From the NCBI RefSeq assembly GCF_000224145.3, contig NC_020173.2, positions 1,665,435-1,729,434 of the forward strand: a stretch of DNA of 64,000 bases. Reading direction: 5' to 3'. The translations under genes were made by a program, and so were the position numbers. Below the pieces are notes generated by a model. It was not told where the DNA came from, did not search any database, and saw only the letters and a list, made by a program, of their open reading frames with translations. Below, piece after piece: positions 37,301 to 43,706 of the stretch (positions are counted from its first letter, which is position 1; each line of letters opens with the position of its first letter). The stretch is from Ciona intestinalis (lineage: Eukaryota; Chordata; Ascidiacea; Phlebobranchia; Cionidae).

Positions 37301-39234
37301 TTTCAAACATTATAATGCTAAAATGCCCTTTAATTTTCAACGATTATTTACTAAAATATTCAATATGCTAATAATATAATATTACTAATATGCTTGCACA
37401 GTGCATTTTTACTACTAATATGTTAGTATGTTTATTGTGAGTACATTACACTCACCCACGCGTGATGTGTTGACAGACTGCGTGAGGTTCAATAATGCTT
37501 GTAGATCACTGTTTAATTGACCAGGGTTTGAGAGCACTGATGTATTTTGCTGGATGAGTTGAAATATTCCACCAAGAGAATTCAAAAGGCTGTAATTATA
37601 CAAATTGAACCACTAGCATGGTATGACTGTTACCCCATATATATATATGACTTGCCTGACATACGACGTAATAATTACTCATAAGTGGAACTAATGACTA
37701 ATAATTGGGACAGAAAGTAAATTGGTCTAAACAAAGCTGTGTTTACCGACAGCTTACAGTAAAACGCCTAGGTAAAAACTGCACATACAGGTTTGTAAAA
37801 ATAGTTTTGAAAACAGACAAAATAAAAATAACCATCGATGTAATCTTGAGCAAGCATAAAACTACACTCTTTTTGAAAGTTGATATATAATACAGTAGGG
37901 TGGGGGAAGATAGGACACCGTTTAACTCTATTTTCTCGTTTCATTTGATAGTAAACAAAAAACAAGCAAAAATTATAAAACCATATCCTCACAACTCACA
38001 TACACCATCATTAATTATTTAAAACGAACAGGATTTTTGAATATTATGGGCTAAAGGTGTCACATGTTCTCCCACCCTACTATATATTTTTTTTGAACAC
38101 AATACAATACATGTTAACAATATACAGACCCATTCCCGTTTCCATTTTCAGGGGAGTTGATTTGTCCAGGCACCTCTGATGGCACCATCTTGCTAAAACA
38201 AGGGTTCTCCAGGTCACAAAGTAAGCTTTTAAACCATGGATACACACCAGCACTTGGCATAGCACGCCCTGGATAGTGACCTTAACAGGAGAATAAATCA
38301 TGTGAAAAAGTGGAAAATATTAGAAATAATTGGACATTGGATATAAGCAATTTAAAATATAGTTTGATGTCATTATAATTAAAGTTAAAAATTAAAAAGG
38401 TATAAACTAGTTTTTCAAACAGGAATTTTAAGTTAAAGTTTTCTTTCTGGTCATTGGGGTTAAGAACCGGAGTTTCCTATTGTCGAAATCGTGTAAGCTG
38501 ATAGGCTAATTTTAACTAATTAGCATCACGACACAAGCAGACATTCAATCAATCTTTTGGCAGTTTCGAAACCGTTTATTTTTAGATTGACAGGTTGTTT
38601 TAGGTAACCATACACAAAACTGTGTTAGGAGGAGGACTCCAATAACCTATAAAACTTATCCGCTATATTTTCAATGAAGCAAAAGCAATGTTTGTTTTTG
38701 GTTTATTCAAAGACATATATATGCCCAGTGTCACAAGGCTTTTGTGTTAGCTTATGGTAAACAATAAAATGGCTCGTCACAATGACATCAGAGTATTATA
38801 CTGCGTTTAACTTACATTCTCCTTTTGTATCAATCGGTTGAGTTTTACGAATGGCGACCAGAATTGCGAAGAGAAAAATTGGCCATAAGATTTCTATTAT
38901 AGTTCGTACCTGTAAAACAATATACCAAGAATTATAAATTTTATGATCCGCAATAATCTGACATAGTCTCTTGGCGTCTCAGACAAAACTTTGTTTTAAA
39001 TAAAATATGTTACTTATATATCTTGAAAGGTTAGTAAACAAGTGTACAATAATATGAGTAATAGCCTATCTAGTATCTATACTCATGCTAAAAAAATGAA
39101 TACAACAGTAACTGAGACATATGTACACAATAGAAAAAAAAATTAAAAAATATTCAACGAGAAAAACTTACTGGGTGTCTTTTCCTGAGTATAAAATTTT
39201 TCCACAGTAACAGATAAAGCTGTTTCCAAAACAT
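4320..39234 (-). CDS. ABCA1/ABCA4/ABCA7-class full-length ABC transporter, 46 exons plus one in a sequence gap
   Basis: Full-size lipid exporter/flippase type. I rebuilt coding exons at 39234-39172, 38909-38816, 38280-38130, 37589-37456, 36954-36839, 36400-36212, 35802-35632, 34968-34856, 34629-34526, 34223-34051, 33392-33219, 31704-31602, 30615-30504, 29821-29615 or 29460-29263 (alternatives), 28612-28498, 28129-28022, 27639-27530, 26829-26718, 26202-26021, 25554-25339, 24039-23809, 23332-23106, 22113-21980, 21671-21540, 20886-20757, 20146-20026, 19659-19529, 18959-18846, 17513-17360, [gap], 15982-15843, 15605-15495, 15318-15201, 14688-14513, 14214-14045, 13615-13438, 12657-12496, 12064-11981, 11067-10929, 10563-10452, 9627-9436, 8892-8678, 8386-8190, 7943-7747, 7287-7158, 5007-4894, 4481-4320. 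The N-terminus ([19 protein letters not shown], then the first helix) and the large ECD1 match the ABCA1 pattern. NBD1 (about residues 900-1110): [46 protein letters not shown]2 (1880-2150): [45 protein letters not shown]. All catalytic motifs are intact. C-terminus VFVSFAK...PTYVA. About 2240 residues without the gap exon. The donor of exon 19659-19529 is weak. Confidence 0.93.
4540..4665 (-). mobile_element. SINE body fragment
   Basis: gaatgaatgtaacttgcttt, ctcgtgccagcttac and gggtatttttgc match the reverse complement of the SINE tail and body. Lies in the last ABCA intron. Confidence 0.65.
5182..5584. mobile_element. ~400-bp inverted-repeat (foldback-like) element, copy X
   Basis: Ends are TACCCTTTTTGCATGGT and its exact reverse complement. 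Further internal inverted motifs (TACTCGCAT / ATGCGAGTA, GCGAGTAA / TTACTCGC) make much of it self-complementary. No transposase frame. Lies in the ABCA intron between exons 7287-7158 and 5007-4894. Confidence 0.75.
5695..5818 (+). mobile_element. Degenerate SINE body fragment
   Basis: Weak match: attcacaaaggtacatatgtgg, then ataagttacattcatag. Old copy in the last but one ABCA intron region. Confidence 0.4.
6140..6189. other. Assembly gap, 50 N
   Basis: Fixed-size run of N inside the ABCA intron between exons 7287-7158 and 5007-4894, next to the composite foldback repeats that probably broke the assembly. Confidence 1.
6261..6898. mobile_element. Composite foldback element, copy Y with two extra tandem arm units
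   Basis: 6493-6898 is a second copy of the ~400-bp element. Directly left of it, 6261-6374 and 6375-6492 are two tandem ~115-bp units, each starting TACCCTTTTTG and matching the reverse complement of the element's right arm (6785-6898), including the conserved CTGTAGAAGGTTGGTT stretch. Confidence 0.7.
8465..8661 (-). mobile_element. MITE in ABCA intron
   Basis: tatagtgggatgggagaag to cttccccaccctactaca, between two NBD2 exons. Confidence 0.9.
8898..9092. repeat. Tandem repeat, ~28-bp unit, about seven copies
   Basis: Unit acgaaaaattaatttggtaa plus an A run; starts at the splice acceptor of ABCA exon 8892-8678. Confidence 0.85.
9575..10040. repeat. Three tandem ~185-bp copies spanning the acceptor of ABCA exon 9627-9436
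   Basis: ctttatcacgtttgataaaa followed by aatctaaaattgcaaattat at the real exon start is repeated near 9779-9815 and 9952-9990 with ttttgtga(g)/tgtgtatt spacer, so coding start and acceptor exist three times. Confidence 0.8.
10246..10380 (-). mobile_element. SINE body fragment
   Basis: gaatgttacttgc, cacctcgtgccagcttac and gtaactttgtggtgatt match the SINE body in reverse. Confidence 0.65.
11551..11600. other. Assembly gap, 50 N
   Basis: Fixed-size run of N in an ABCA intron (between exons 12064-11981 and 11067-10929), with a further single N at 11652. No coding sequence is missing here because the two exons join directly in the family alignment. Confidence 1.
12225..12335 (+). mobile_element. 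SINE body fragment with tail
   Basis: actcataagctggcgtgagg, cgttttccggccacgcgagg and a tacattcatacattc tail. Confidence 0.7.
12724..12914 (+). mobile_element. MITE in ABCA intron
   Basis: tatagtagagtgggggaaa to cttcccccaccctactata. Confidence 0.9.
13245..13425. repeat. Tandem repeat, ~25-bp unit, about seven copies
   Basis: Unit tggtaaaatacatgaaattt with A runs, ending just before the donor of ABCA exon 13615-13438. Confidence 0.85.
13598..13770. repeat. Three ~72-bp copies spanning the acceptor of ABCA exon 13615-13438
   Basis: gttgctgactgagtgctggg occurs at 13601, 13673 and (decayed) 13746, each followed by an A-rich attaacaaaaacaaac spacer. Confidence 0.85.
15983..16273. repeat. ~42-bp minisatellite running from the acceptor of ABCA exon 15982-15843 into the assembly gap
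   Basis: Unit roughly gttataattgttttgtataa plus agggggtgttaaa; six or more copies before the Ns. The first units resemble the exon start itself (ttatcattgctggtatgaaa versus ttatcattatcgtgtatgaa). Confidence 0.85.
16274..17189. other. Assembly gap, 916 N, hiding an ABCA exon
   Basis: Starts inside a ~42-bp minisatellite. The flanking exons end at ...VKRFHHAR (17360) and resume at SNDNTSNS (15982), skipping the segment that in ABCA1 holds the first helix of the second membrane domain. That exon must lie in the gap or in its unread flank. Confidence 0.95.
17950..18139 (-). mobile_element. MITE in ABCA intron
   Basis: tagtaaggtggcgaaag to cttatcccaccctactata. Confidence 0.85.
20535..20735. repeat. 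Tandem repeat, ~55-bp unit, about four copies
   Basis: Unit tagagaccaaaataaagtat plus aaa(a)caagcaaaaaaac; lies just 3' (intron side) of the donor of ABCA exon 20886-20757. Confidence 0.75.
21424..21520 (+). mobile_element. SINE body fragment
   Basis: cataagcgggcacaaggtg and cacccatgttataac in an ABCA intron. Confidence 0.55.
22837..23031 (-). mobile_element. MITE in ABCA intron
   Basis: tattaaggtgggggaaaat to cttcccccaccccactata, 75 bp from the NBD1 exon 23332-23106. Confidence 0.85.
23735..23835. repeat. Duplicated 3' end and donor of ABCA exon 24039-23809
   Basis: ccaaacagaacattatgttg at 23812 in the exon recurs as tcaaacagaacattatgttg at 23742 in the intron, each preceded by a cttact/cttatt donor-like stretch. 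Confidence 0.8.
24005..24370. repeat. Four ~105-115-bp copies spanning the acceptor of ABCA exon 24039-23809
   Basis: ttccattgctgaaaaataat marks the real acceptor and recurs near 24124, 24215 and 24330, with shared atagcacat, ttttaacgcat and gatacagttatt stretches. Confidence 0.82.
24570..25160. promoter_or_regulatory. GC- and CpG-richer island in an ABCA intron, possible enhancer or internal promoter
   Basis: Markedly richer in G, C and CpG than the surrounding introns, without exon-like frames of its own. Contains several ACGTCA/TACGTAA-type sites (gttacgtaatgaaacgtcat, tgacgtaacaat, attacgtccggat) and two CCGGAT Ets-type cores. It lies just upstream of the exon encoding NBD1. Confidence 0.35.
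25690..25960. repeat. Irregular tandem repeat, 20-40-bp units
   Basis: atggtacaaaatctacacac and variants, with A runs, in the ABCA intron before exon 25554-25339. Confidence 0.7.
26585..26706 (+). mobile_element. SINE body with ATTC tail
   Basis: tcacccacaaagtaacatac, ctcgtaagctagcacgagg, gttttccggccac and attcattcattt, just before ABCA exon 26829-26718. Confidence 0.7.
26881..27060 (-). mobile_element. MITE in ABCA intron
   Basis: tatagtagggtgggggaag to cttcccccactctactata; a ~15-bp internal deletion after gcgttttctc. Confidence 0.92.
27136..27200 (-). pseudogene. Decayed partial copy of ABCA exon 26829-26718 and its acceptor
   Basis: atgcagcagcaagattggcc then ctggatagaatcgtgg mirrors atgcagcagctagattggcc ctatggaattgtgg of the real exon start. 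The MITE at 26881-27060 lies between the two. Not needed for the protein. Confidence 0.7.
28899..29096 (-). mobile_element. MITE in ABCA intron
   Basis: tatagtactgtgggggaag to cttctcccaccctactata, between exon 28612-28498 and the alternative exon 14B. Confidence 0.9.
29263..29460 (-). CDS. ABCA alternative exon 14B, homologous to 14A
   Basis: 198 nt, acceptor gtacag, donor GA|gtgaga. It begins [10 protein letters not shown], has [17 protein letters not shown] and ends [14 protein letters not shown], aligning end to end with exon 14A and with the same ABCA1 segment. First base C again completes a Phe codon (TTC), and the two trailing bases give E-F-L-E-Y with the next exon. Same phase at both ends and a multiple of three, so 14A, 14B, both or neither would all keep the frame. 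Only one is needed to match the family. Confidence 0.82.
29615..29821 (-). CDS. ABCA alternative exon 14A (extracellular domain 1, end)
   Basis: 207 nt, acceptor ttcag, donor AG|gtgact. It begins FWRPGAESG, has [17 protein letters not shown] and ends [14 protein letters not shown]. It corresponds to the YWDPGP...FAYLQDVVEQAI...MPYPCY segment that closes ECD1 before the second membrane helix in ABCA1. The upstream exon ends CGA TT, so the first base T completes a Phe codon. It leaves two bases for the next exon, giving R-F-L-E-Y. Confidence 0.85.
30043..30064. repeat. (TA)n microsatellite
   Basis: About ten uninterrupted TA units in an ABCA intron. Confidence 0.95.
30853..30960 (+). mobile_element. 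hAT-like left-end fragment
   Basis: CAGTGGTTCTAAAGCTTTTT followed by gggaaccggtaaag resembles a hAT terminus; the matching right end was not found. In an ABCA intron. Confidence 0.3.
31354..31537 (+). mobile_element. MITE in ABCA intron, decayed
   Basis: tattaggatgggggaaaat to cttaccccgcagaacttta. Confidence 0.8.
31793..31868 (-). mobile_element. MITE, left end only
   Basis: tatagtacggtggggttag through aacaattaacaacgg, then broken off. Confidence 0.75.
32691..32881 (+). mobile_element. MITE in ABCA intron
   Basis: tatagtagggtgggggtat to a truncated ttttcccaccatacta. Confidence 0.85.
32992..33190 (-). mobile_element. MITE in ABCA intron
   Basis: tatagtagggtgggaaaat to cttcccccaacctactata, 28 bp from exon 33392-33219. 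Confidence 0.9.
33980..34001. repeat. (TA)n microsatellite
   Basis: About ten uninterrupted TA units in an ABCA intron. Confidence 0.95.
35410..35615. repeat. Two ~115-bp tandem copies
   Basis: ttttatattaattacacaaa and cataaaaatccaaaa occur twice, next to the donor of ABCA exon 35802-35632. Confidence 0.8.
37891..38084 (+). mobile_element. MITE in ABCA intron
   Basis: tacagtagggtgggggaag to gttctcccaccctactata. Confidence 0.9.
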
Positions 39235-39989
39235 AATTTAAAGGTCTTTATTTTACAGAATATGTTTCAAACTTATCATTCCTATCCTATTTGTACCGCT
39301 GGGCTAGTAACATGAAATCAAACATAATGTATGTACATGAGTTTGTATGACATTACTGAGAAAAATGAGTGTTTTACTTGCCACGAAATTTAACGTGGCC
39401 ACAAAAAAATATGTTACCTTTGCATTAACAACCAATTTTTATTACCCATACCCAGTAAATAAAGAAGAGAAAATGGAATTCAGTGGTTTTAACAGCATAG
39501 CTAATGAAGAAGCTATGCACCAAACTAATTTAGAAAACAGGTAGTAAAAAATGGTTGTCCTATTATACCAATACAACTATGCACTATATTAACATTAACA
39601 AATAATTGGCATTTAAAAAAGCAGTGTTAGCATGTCTACAAATTACAAAGCCACTGTTGTAAATATATATGGTGGCTAAAATATGTAAATCAATGTATAC
39701 GCATCTTTTTTTCATTGCTATTAATATTATATAGCGCTTTTATACATAATGTCTGTTTAAAATAGTTGTGGTATCACTGGCATGCATGATATTATTTGTA
39801 TTATTGACTGTTATGTAAAAAGGGTATACTAAAATATTAGACTCTACAGTTCATGCTAGCATACACATACTCTAATGTTTAAACACATACATAAATTGAA
39901 CCAACAAGAACAAAAAACTAAATGATCCCCAAAAGCACATTAACAAAACAAAAGAAAAAAGCGAGAAAATAAACAAAGTGGTTTTACAT
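39235..39989. other. Intergenic: ABCA 5' flank / caspase 3' flank
   Basis: 755 bp between the ABCA start codon and the caspase stop codon, both on the minus strand. It must contain the ABCA 5' UTR and probably its promoter unless non-coding first exons lie further right. I see no recognisable gene or repeat here. Confidence 0.6.
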
Positions 39990-42083
39990 CTATAAACATC
40001 CTTCTGGAGTATTACAGTTTTGGTTTGAGCTTGAATTAGAATTCTGTTTTGAGAAAAATACTTTTTTCCTTAAGGTAGCAATAGGCATTGGCATCTGCTT
40101 GTATGGCTTGGAGGCCATTTCTTGGTTCACATTTATCATTATGCTCAGCAGGTCTTCTTTCTCATGGTATTTCTCAAGGCTGTCAACAAGAGTGCTGATA
40201 AACCAGCTTCCGTCGGTACGACTTCTGTAAGACAGGTAGCCTGGTACTGTAGAATGGCCAATCAAGAAGTCAGACTCACTTGGGAGTACTTGACGCCCAT
40301 GGGAAGCAGCTCCGTCGCTTTCAACATCATCAACTGGAGCGGAATGTCCATCCATGGTTCGATCACCCTGGCAGGCTTGGAAGAAAAATATCTTCGGCTT
40401 GCCGGTTAAGCTGGAGCACATGCCTGGTCTGAAGGATTTGCTGATCTTGGATGTAGAAAGAGACAAGCCATCAACACCATACACACAGCCTGAGAGCCCA
40501 TGAGACATGACCACGCACACAAAGCAGTCTTTGTCGGAATGGTCCTTTTTCGTGTACTCTTGAATGACTTTCTCCATTTCTCTCTGATCTAGGTCTTTGC
40601 GAACATCGAGGATGAATCCAAACTCTTTAAAAAGATTCTCAAGTCGTTCTGTATCGTTACCGCTGCCTGTACGGTCCTTTAACCCAACATTCGGAACTGG
40701 AAAATCCCGCTCTGTCATCTGAAGCCTTCTTTGTATCTCATCTTCATTAACTTGCCTTTCAAAATTCTCATTGTTAATGATGAGGCAATAACCTCTTCTC
40801 TCCATGGGGTATTTATCTAATATACCCATGGTACTTGTATCTTTTATCTCTGAAACCGGTGCCTTGGGCTGTGCTCTTGGGGGTGGGGTCTCAAACCCAT
40901 TAGGATAATCACGAACCATCGGGGTACCATCACAACCCACATTATTGGTTGTGCCTACAATTGGATTTCCATTTGATGACACCCCAGAATACTGTGTTGG
41001 ATATGGGAATTGATTTGATTGACCACCAGAATAATCTTGTTGGCGATTTAATTCAAGCGTTTCAGATGAACCAGCATTTTGTATTGGTACACTTGGCATA
41101 GTGGTACTATTGTTGCCTGTGTAATAAAATGATGGGTTTTCGGTCATTGGTTCGTTTTGACGATGTGGGTAACTGTAACTGTACGGAGCTGTGGACGAAC
41201 CACTTGTTGTGTTTTGTTTCCATGTTGTATCTGATTCATCTACATTTTGAAAAGTTTTTTCTCGGTTGTTGTTGTGAAAGTTTAAACTTTGCTTAGGTGT
41301 TGTTGTATGGCTGCTGTTTTCATATTGACCAGATTGGTAATTATTGTATTGGTTATAACCGCCATTGAATGCGCGATGATTTTCCATGCTAACATACTGA
41401 GGTTCTAGTTTTGATGTATGGTTGTATTCTTGCTTGCTTAGGGAGTTAAACCCTGACGCAACGGGCAAATGAGAGTTTGGTTGGAACGCATTTGATTTTT
41501 GTTGATTTTTGGGCAAAGTGACGGTGTTGTCATTCATGCGAACTCTCTGAAATAACTTGTATGGTTTTTGGTTGTCAAGGTGTTGTAGGATGCTCATTAT
41601 GAAGTCCAAGTCTCCTTCTGAGAGCAGGTCTTCCTCCTCCATGCATGTGAGCCATGAAAGGACATCCACTGATCTTCTAACATTAGCTTTGCTCATCTTT
41701 CCAGCACATAAACGCTTCAAAATTTTTAAATCTCCCTCTGTTAGTTCATCTGCAAGCATAAAACATACAACTCTGTAAGTCGTGAAGTTATTCTGCTGAG
41801 CTTGAAAATTTTCCTCGTAATCTCGACGGTTCTTTACACCGGGAAGTAACTTCAGGAGATCATGCCGATTTATCCTATACAAGACTTCAGCGAGAAATCC
41901 CAAGTCCCCCTCTTGTATCCATCCTTTTGCTTCAAAATATTCCATAAAATCCAAAGCTGTTTCCAACTCTCTGCTTCGCGGAATAGCATCTTTGCACAAA
42001 AACTTCATCATGGAGACATTTTCTCCAGTTAAACCTTCACATATTTGGTGCAACAATAAACGAAATTCACCTTCACTATCCAT
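39990..42083 (-). CDS. Initiator caspase of the caspase-8/10 class: DED-DED-long linker-caspase, intronless
   Basis: 697 residues in one uninterrupted frame. Two death-effector domains: about 1-80 (with INRHDLLKLL, the helix-6 RxDLL motif) and 98-180. Residues about 185-425 form a low-complexity linker rich in N, Q, S, T, Y, P and G. The peptidase domain spans about 427-680: DRTGS Arg471 (S1 pocket), MSHG His528, QACQG Cys571 (the pentapeptide typical of caspase-8/10), and SYRSRTDGSW around Arg620. Asp residues between the large and small subunits (578, 585, 586, 590; VESD then GA) are likely processing sites. In vertebrates this class starts death-receptor apoptosis by binding FADD through DEDs and also acts in immune signalling. 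The linker makes it about 200 residues longer than human caspase-8. Vertebrate CASP8 has many introns; absence of any here suggests retroposition or intron loss. Confidence 0.95.
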   Translation of the reverse strand: MDSEGEFRLLLHQICEGLTGENVSMMKFLCKDAIPRSRELETALDFMEYFEAKGWIQEGDLGFLAEVLYRINRHDLLKLLPGVKNRRDYEENFQAQQNNFTTYRVVCFMLADELTEGDLKILKRLCAGKMSKANVRRSVDVLSWLTCMEEEDLLSEGDLDFIMSILQHLDNQKPYKLFQRVRMNDNTVTLPKNQQKSNAFQPNSHLPVASGFNSLSKQEYNHTSKLEPQYVSMENHRAFNGGYNQYNNYQSGQYENSSHTTTPKQSLNFHNNNREKTFQNVDESDTTWKQNTTSGSSTAPYSYSYPHRQNEPMTENPSFYYTGNNSTTMPSVPIQNAGSSETLELNRQQDYSGGQSNQFPYPTQYSGVSSNGNPIVGTTNNVGCDGTPMVRDYPNGFETPPPRAQPKAPVSEIKDTSTMGILDKYPMERRGYCLIINNENFERQVNEDEIQRRLQMTERDFPVPNVGLKDRTGSGNDTERLENLFKEFGFILDVRKDLDQREMEKVIQEYTKKDHSDKDCFVCVVMSHGLSGCVYGVDGLSLSTSKISKSFRPGMCSSLTGKPKIFFFQACQGDRTMDGHSAPVDDVESDGAASHGRQVLPSESDFLIGHSTVPGYLSYRSRTDGSWFISTLVDSLEKYHEKEDLLSIMINVNQEMASKPYKQMPMPIATLRKKVFFSKQNSNSSSNQNCNTPEGCL

Positions 42084-42658
42084 TGTAATTTGGTGAAAGC
42101 AAATTTCCAGAAGTATTATTTTATTTCATATTTTTATTTAATGTACAATTGTATCACCAGCTTCTATATAATCTGTAAAAATTTAACATTTAGAGAACAT
42201 TTATACAATCAACGTATAAATATAACATAACTTTGATTTATTTCTTTGTCATTGTTTTATCTATCTCCGTTATCTATGTTTTGTTCTATTTTAGTCGTCT
42301 GTGTAATTCCAAAATTCATGTTTTCTGTAGCTAAGAAAACCCCACTATCTATCTACCCGCAAAACGTAATCTATAGAAAACTTAAGACCTGATAACCCAG
42401 AACCGTAAAACCTTTTAAAACGCAACCGAGCGCTAAGCAGTTCAGGTGGGGAATCACCTAACTTTTTTCGGGGGGACTTTATCGACGTCACAAAGTCACA
42501 AGATCAGTGATACCATAGATACCTGCTTTATTTACCCACCGTCGAAATTAACTCTTCAGACAAATTTATTTTTAGGATTTTAAAAGAGCTTCCTAAATAT
42601 TAATTTGTCAGTTGTATCACATTCTAGGCACTTTTTACCGTGCTTTTTGGTAGACTTG

Positions 42659-42952
42659 TCCGGGGCCTTGGTATAGTGGTTAGCGCGCCTGCCTGTAACC
42701 CAGAGGTGATGGGTCCAAGGCTCGACGCTGCTACCATTGTGGGTGTATGTGTCCTTGGGCAAGACACTAAATCATCAGCCATACATAAAAAAAATCTCCA
42801 AAAACATAATAATCACCCACAAAGTAACATATATACATGGTAACTCATAAGCTGGCACGAGGTTTTAAACCCGTGTGATAACGACTATCGTTTTCCGGCC
42901 ACGCGAGGATAAAGTAAGTTACATTCATTCATTCATTCATTCATTCATTCAG
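42659..42952 (+). mobile_element. Full-length composite tRNA-headed SINE
   Basis: Head has pol III-type A box (TATAGTGGTTAGCGCGCC) and B box (GGTCCAAGGCTC) like a tRNA, then a shared body (cacccacaaagtaacat, ataagctggcacgagg, cgttttccggccacgcgagg) and an ATTC tandem tail. Matches the composite SINE layout known in Ciona. Confidence 0.85.
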
Positions 42953-43129
42953 ACTGTCACCTTTTTGATAGATACTTATCTTGCTTGCTTTCTATATGGT
43001 TGTCGGTGTGACAATGCTCTAAAACCAGTTTTGTGGTATCAAAATACTTACGCATCGAAATACATTATATACATATGAATCACCTCATTAAGTTATGCAT
43101 AATGATAAAACTTTTGGGGGGCAATATCT

Positions 43130-43410
43130 CTCACATACGTGGCAGTGGTAAGCGCATTAAGAGAATAGTCAGGACTCGACCCACTGCTATCATAGTGGGC
43201 GTAGGCTATTTGTCTTTGCGAAATACTTGGGACAATATCTAAAATCCAGTGCTACCTGTGGGTTGTTTATATTACCGTACCTTAAAATCGAACGAAAATA
43301 CATTAATCTGACAATTACTTATGTAGAAACTTTTGAGTAAGCGCACGGTGCATGAAGCACAACACTCACGTTGCTCTGCCACGCGGGTATAAACAATTTG
43401 CCTTCACACA
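43130..43410 (+). mobile_element. Degenerate SINE pieces
   Basis: tggcagtggtaagcgcat and actcgacccactgctat resemble the tRNA-like head; tgaagcacaacactcacgtt and gccacgcgggtataaac resemble the body. Confidence 0.4.
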
Positions 43411-43706
43411 CTTAACAAAATATTCATATTCACAAAGTAACTAGTAACAATTTATTGCACTAAAATTTTATTTTTTGTTTGTTGGTCTACAATTTCAAAA
43501 AGATGCAGCTCAAAAAAAAACATCATTCTAGTGCATACCTAAACATTGGTGAGCTTTAGTTTATGCAGCACGCCCAACAGGACATGATAATGTTATTGAA
43601 TATATACACTCTCACACAGATTCAAGTAAAAATAGATATATGATTAGCGCTGCAGTGTGCGCATGTTATACTATTCCAGAAGTCAGAAATGCCATTGCTA
43701 ATATGC

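Larger units (their letters stand above)
42084..43706. other. Intergenic: caspase upstream region with SINE copies
   Basis: No coding exon seen. A full-length SINE lies at 42659-42952 and a degenerate related piece at 43130-43410. Near 42484 there is a GACGTCAC (CRE/ATF-type) match about 400 bp upstream of the caspase start; a single match of this length is weak evidence. AATAAA signals on the minus strand at 43451-43456 and 43467-43472 may serve the AP-1 mu gene. Confidence 0.5.

Noticed and set aside
39347..39544. Plus-strand open frame of 65 codons between ABCA and caspase
   Set aside because: Short, no family resemblance, no supporting splice or promoter signals.
42662..42735. tRNA gene-like sequence with A and B boxes
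   Set aside because: It is the head of a SINE: the body and ATTC tail follow directly and related copies occur through the window; it does not fold into a convincing tRNA cloverleaf by eye.
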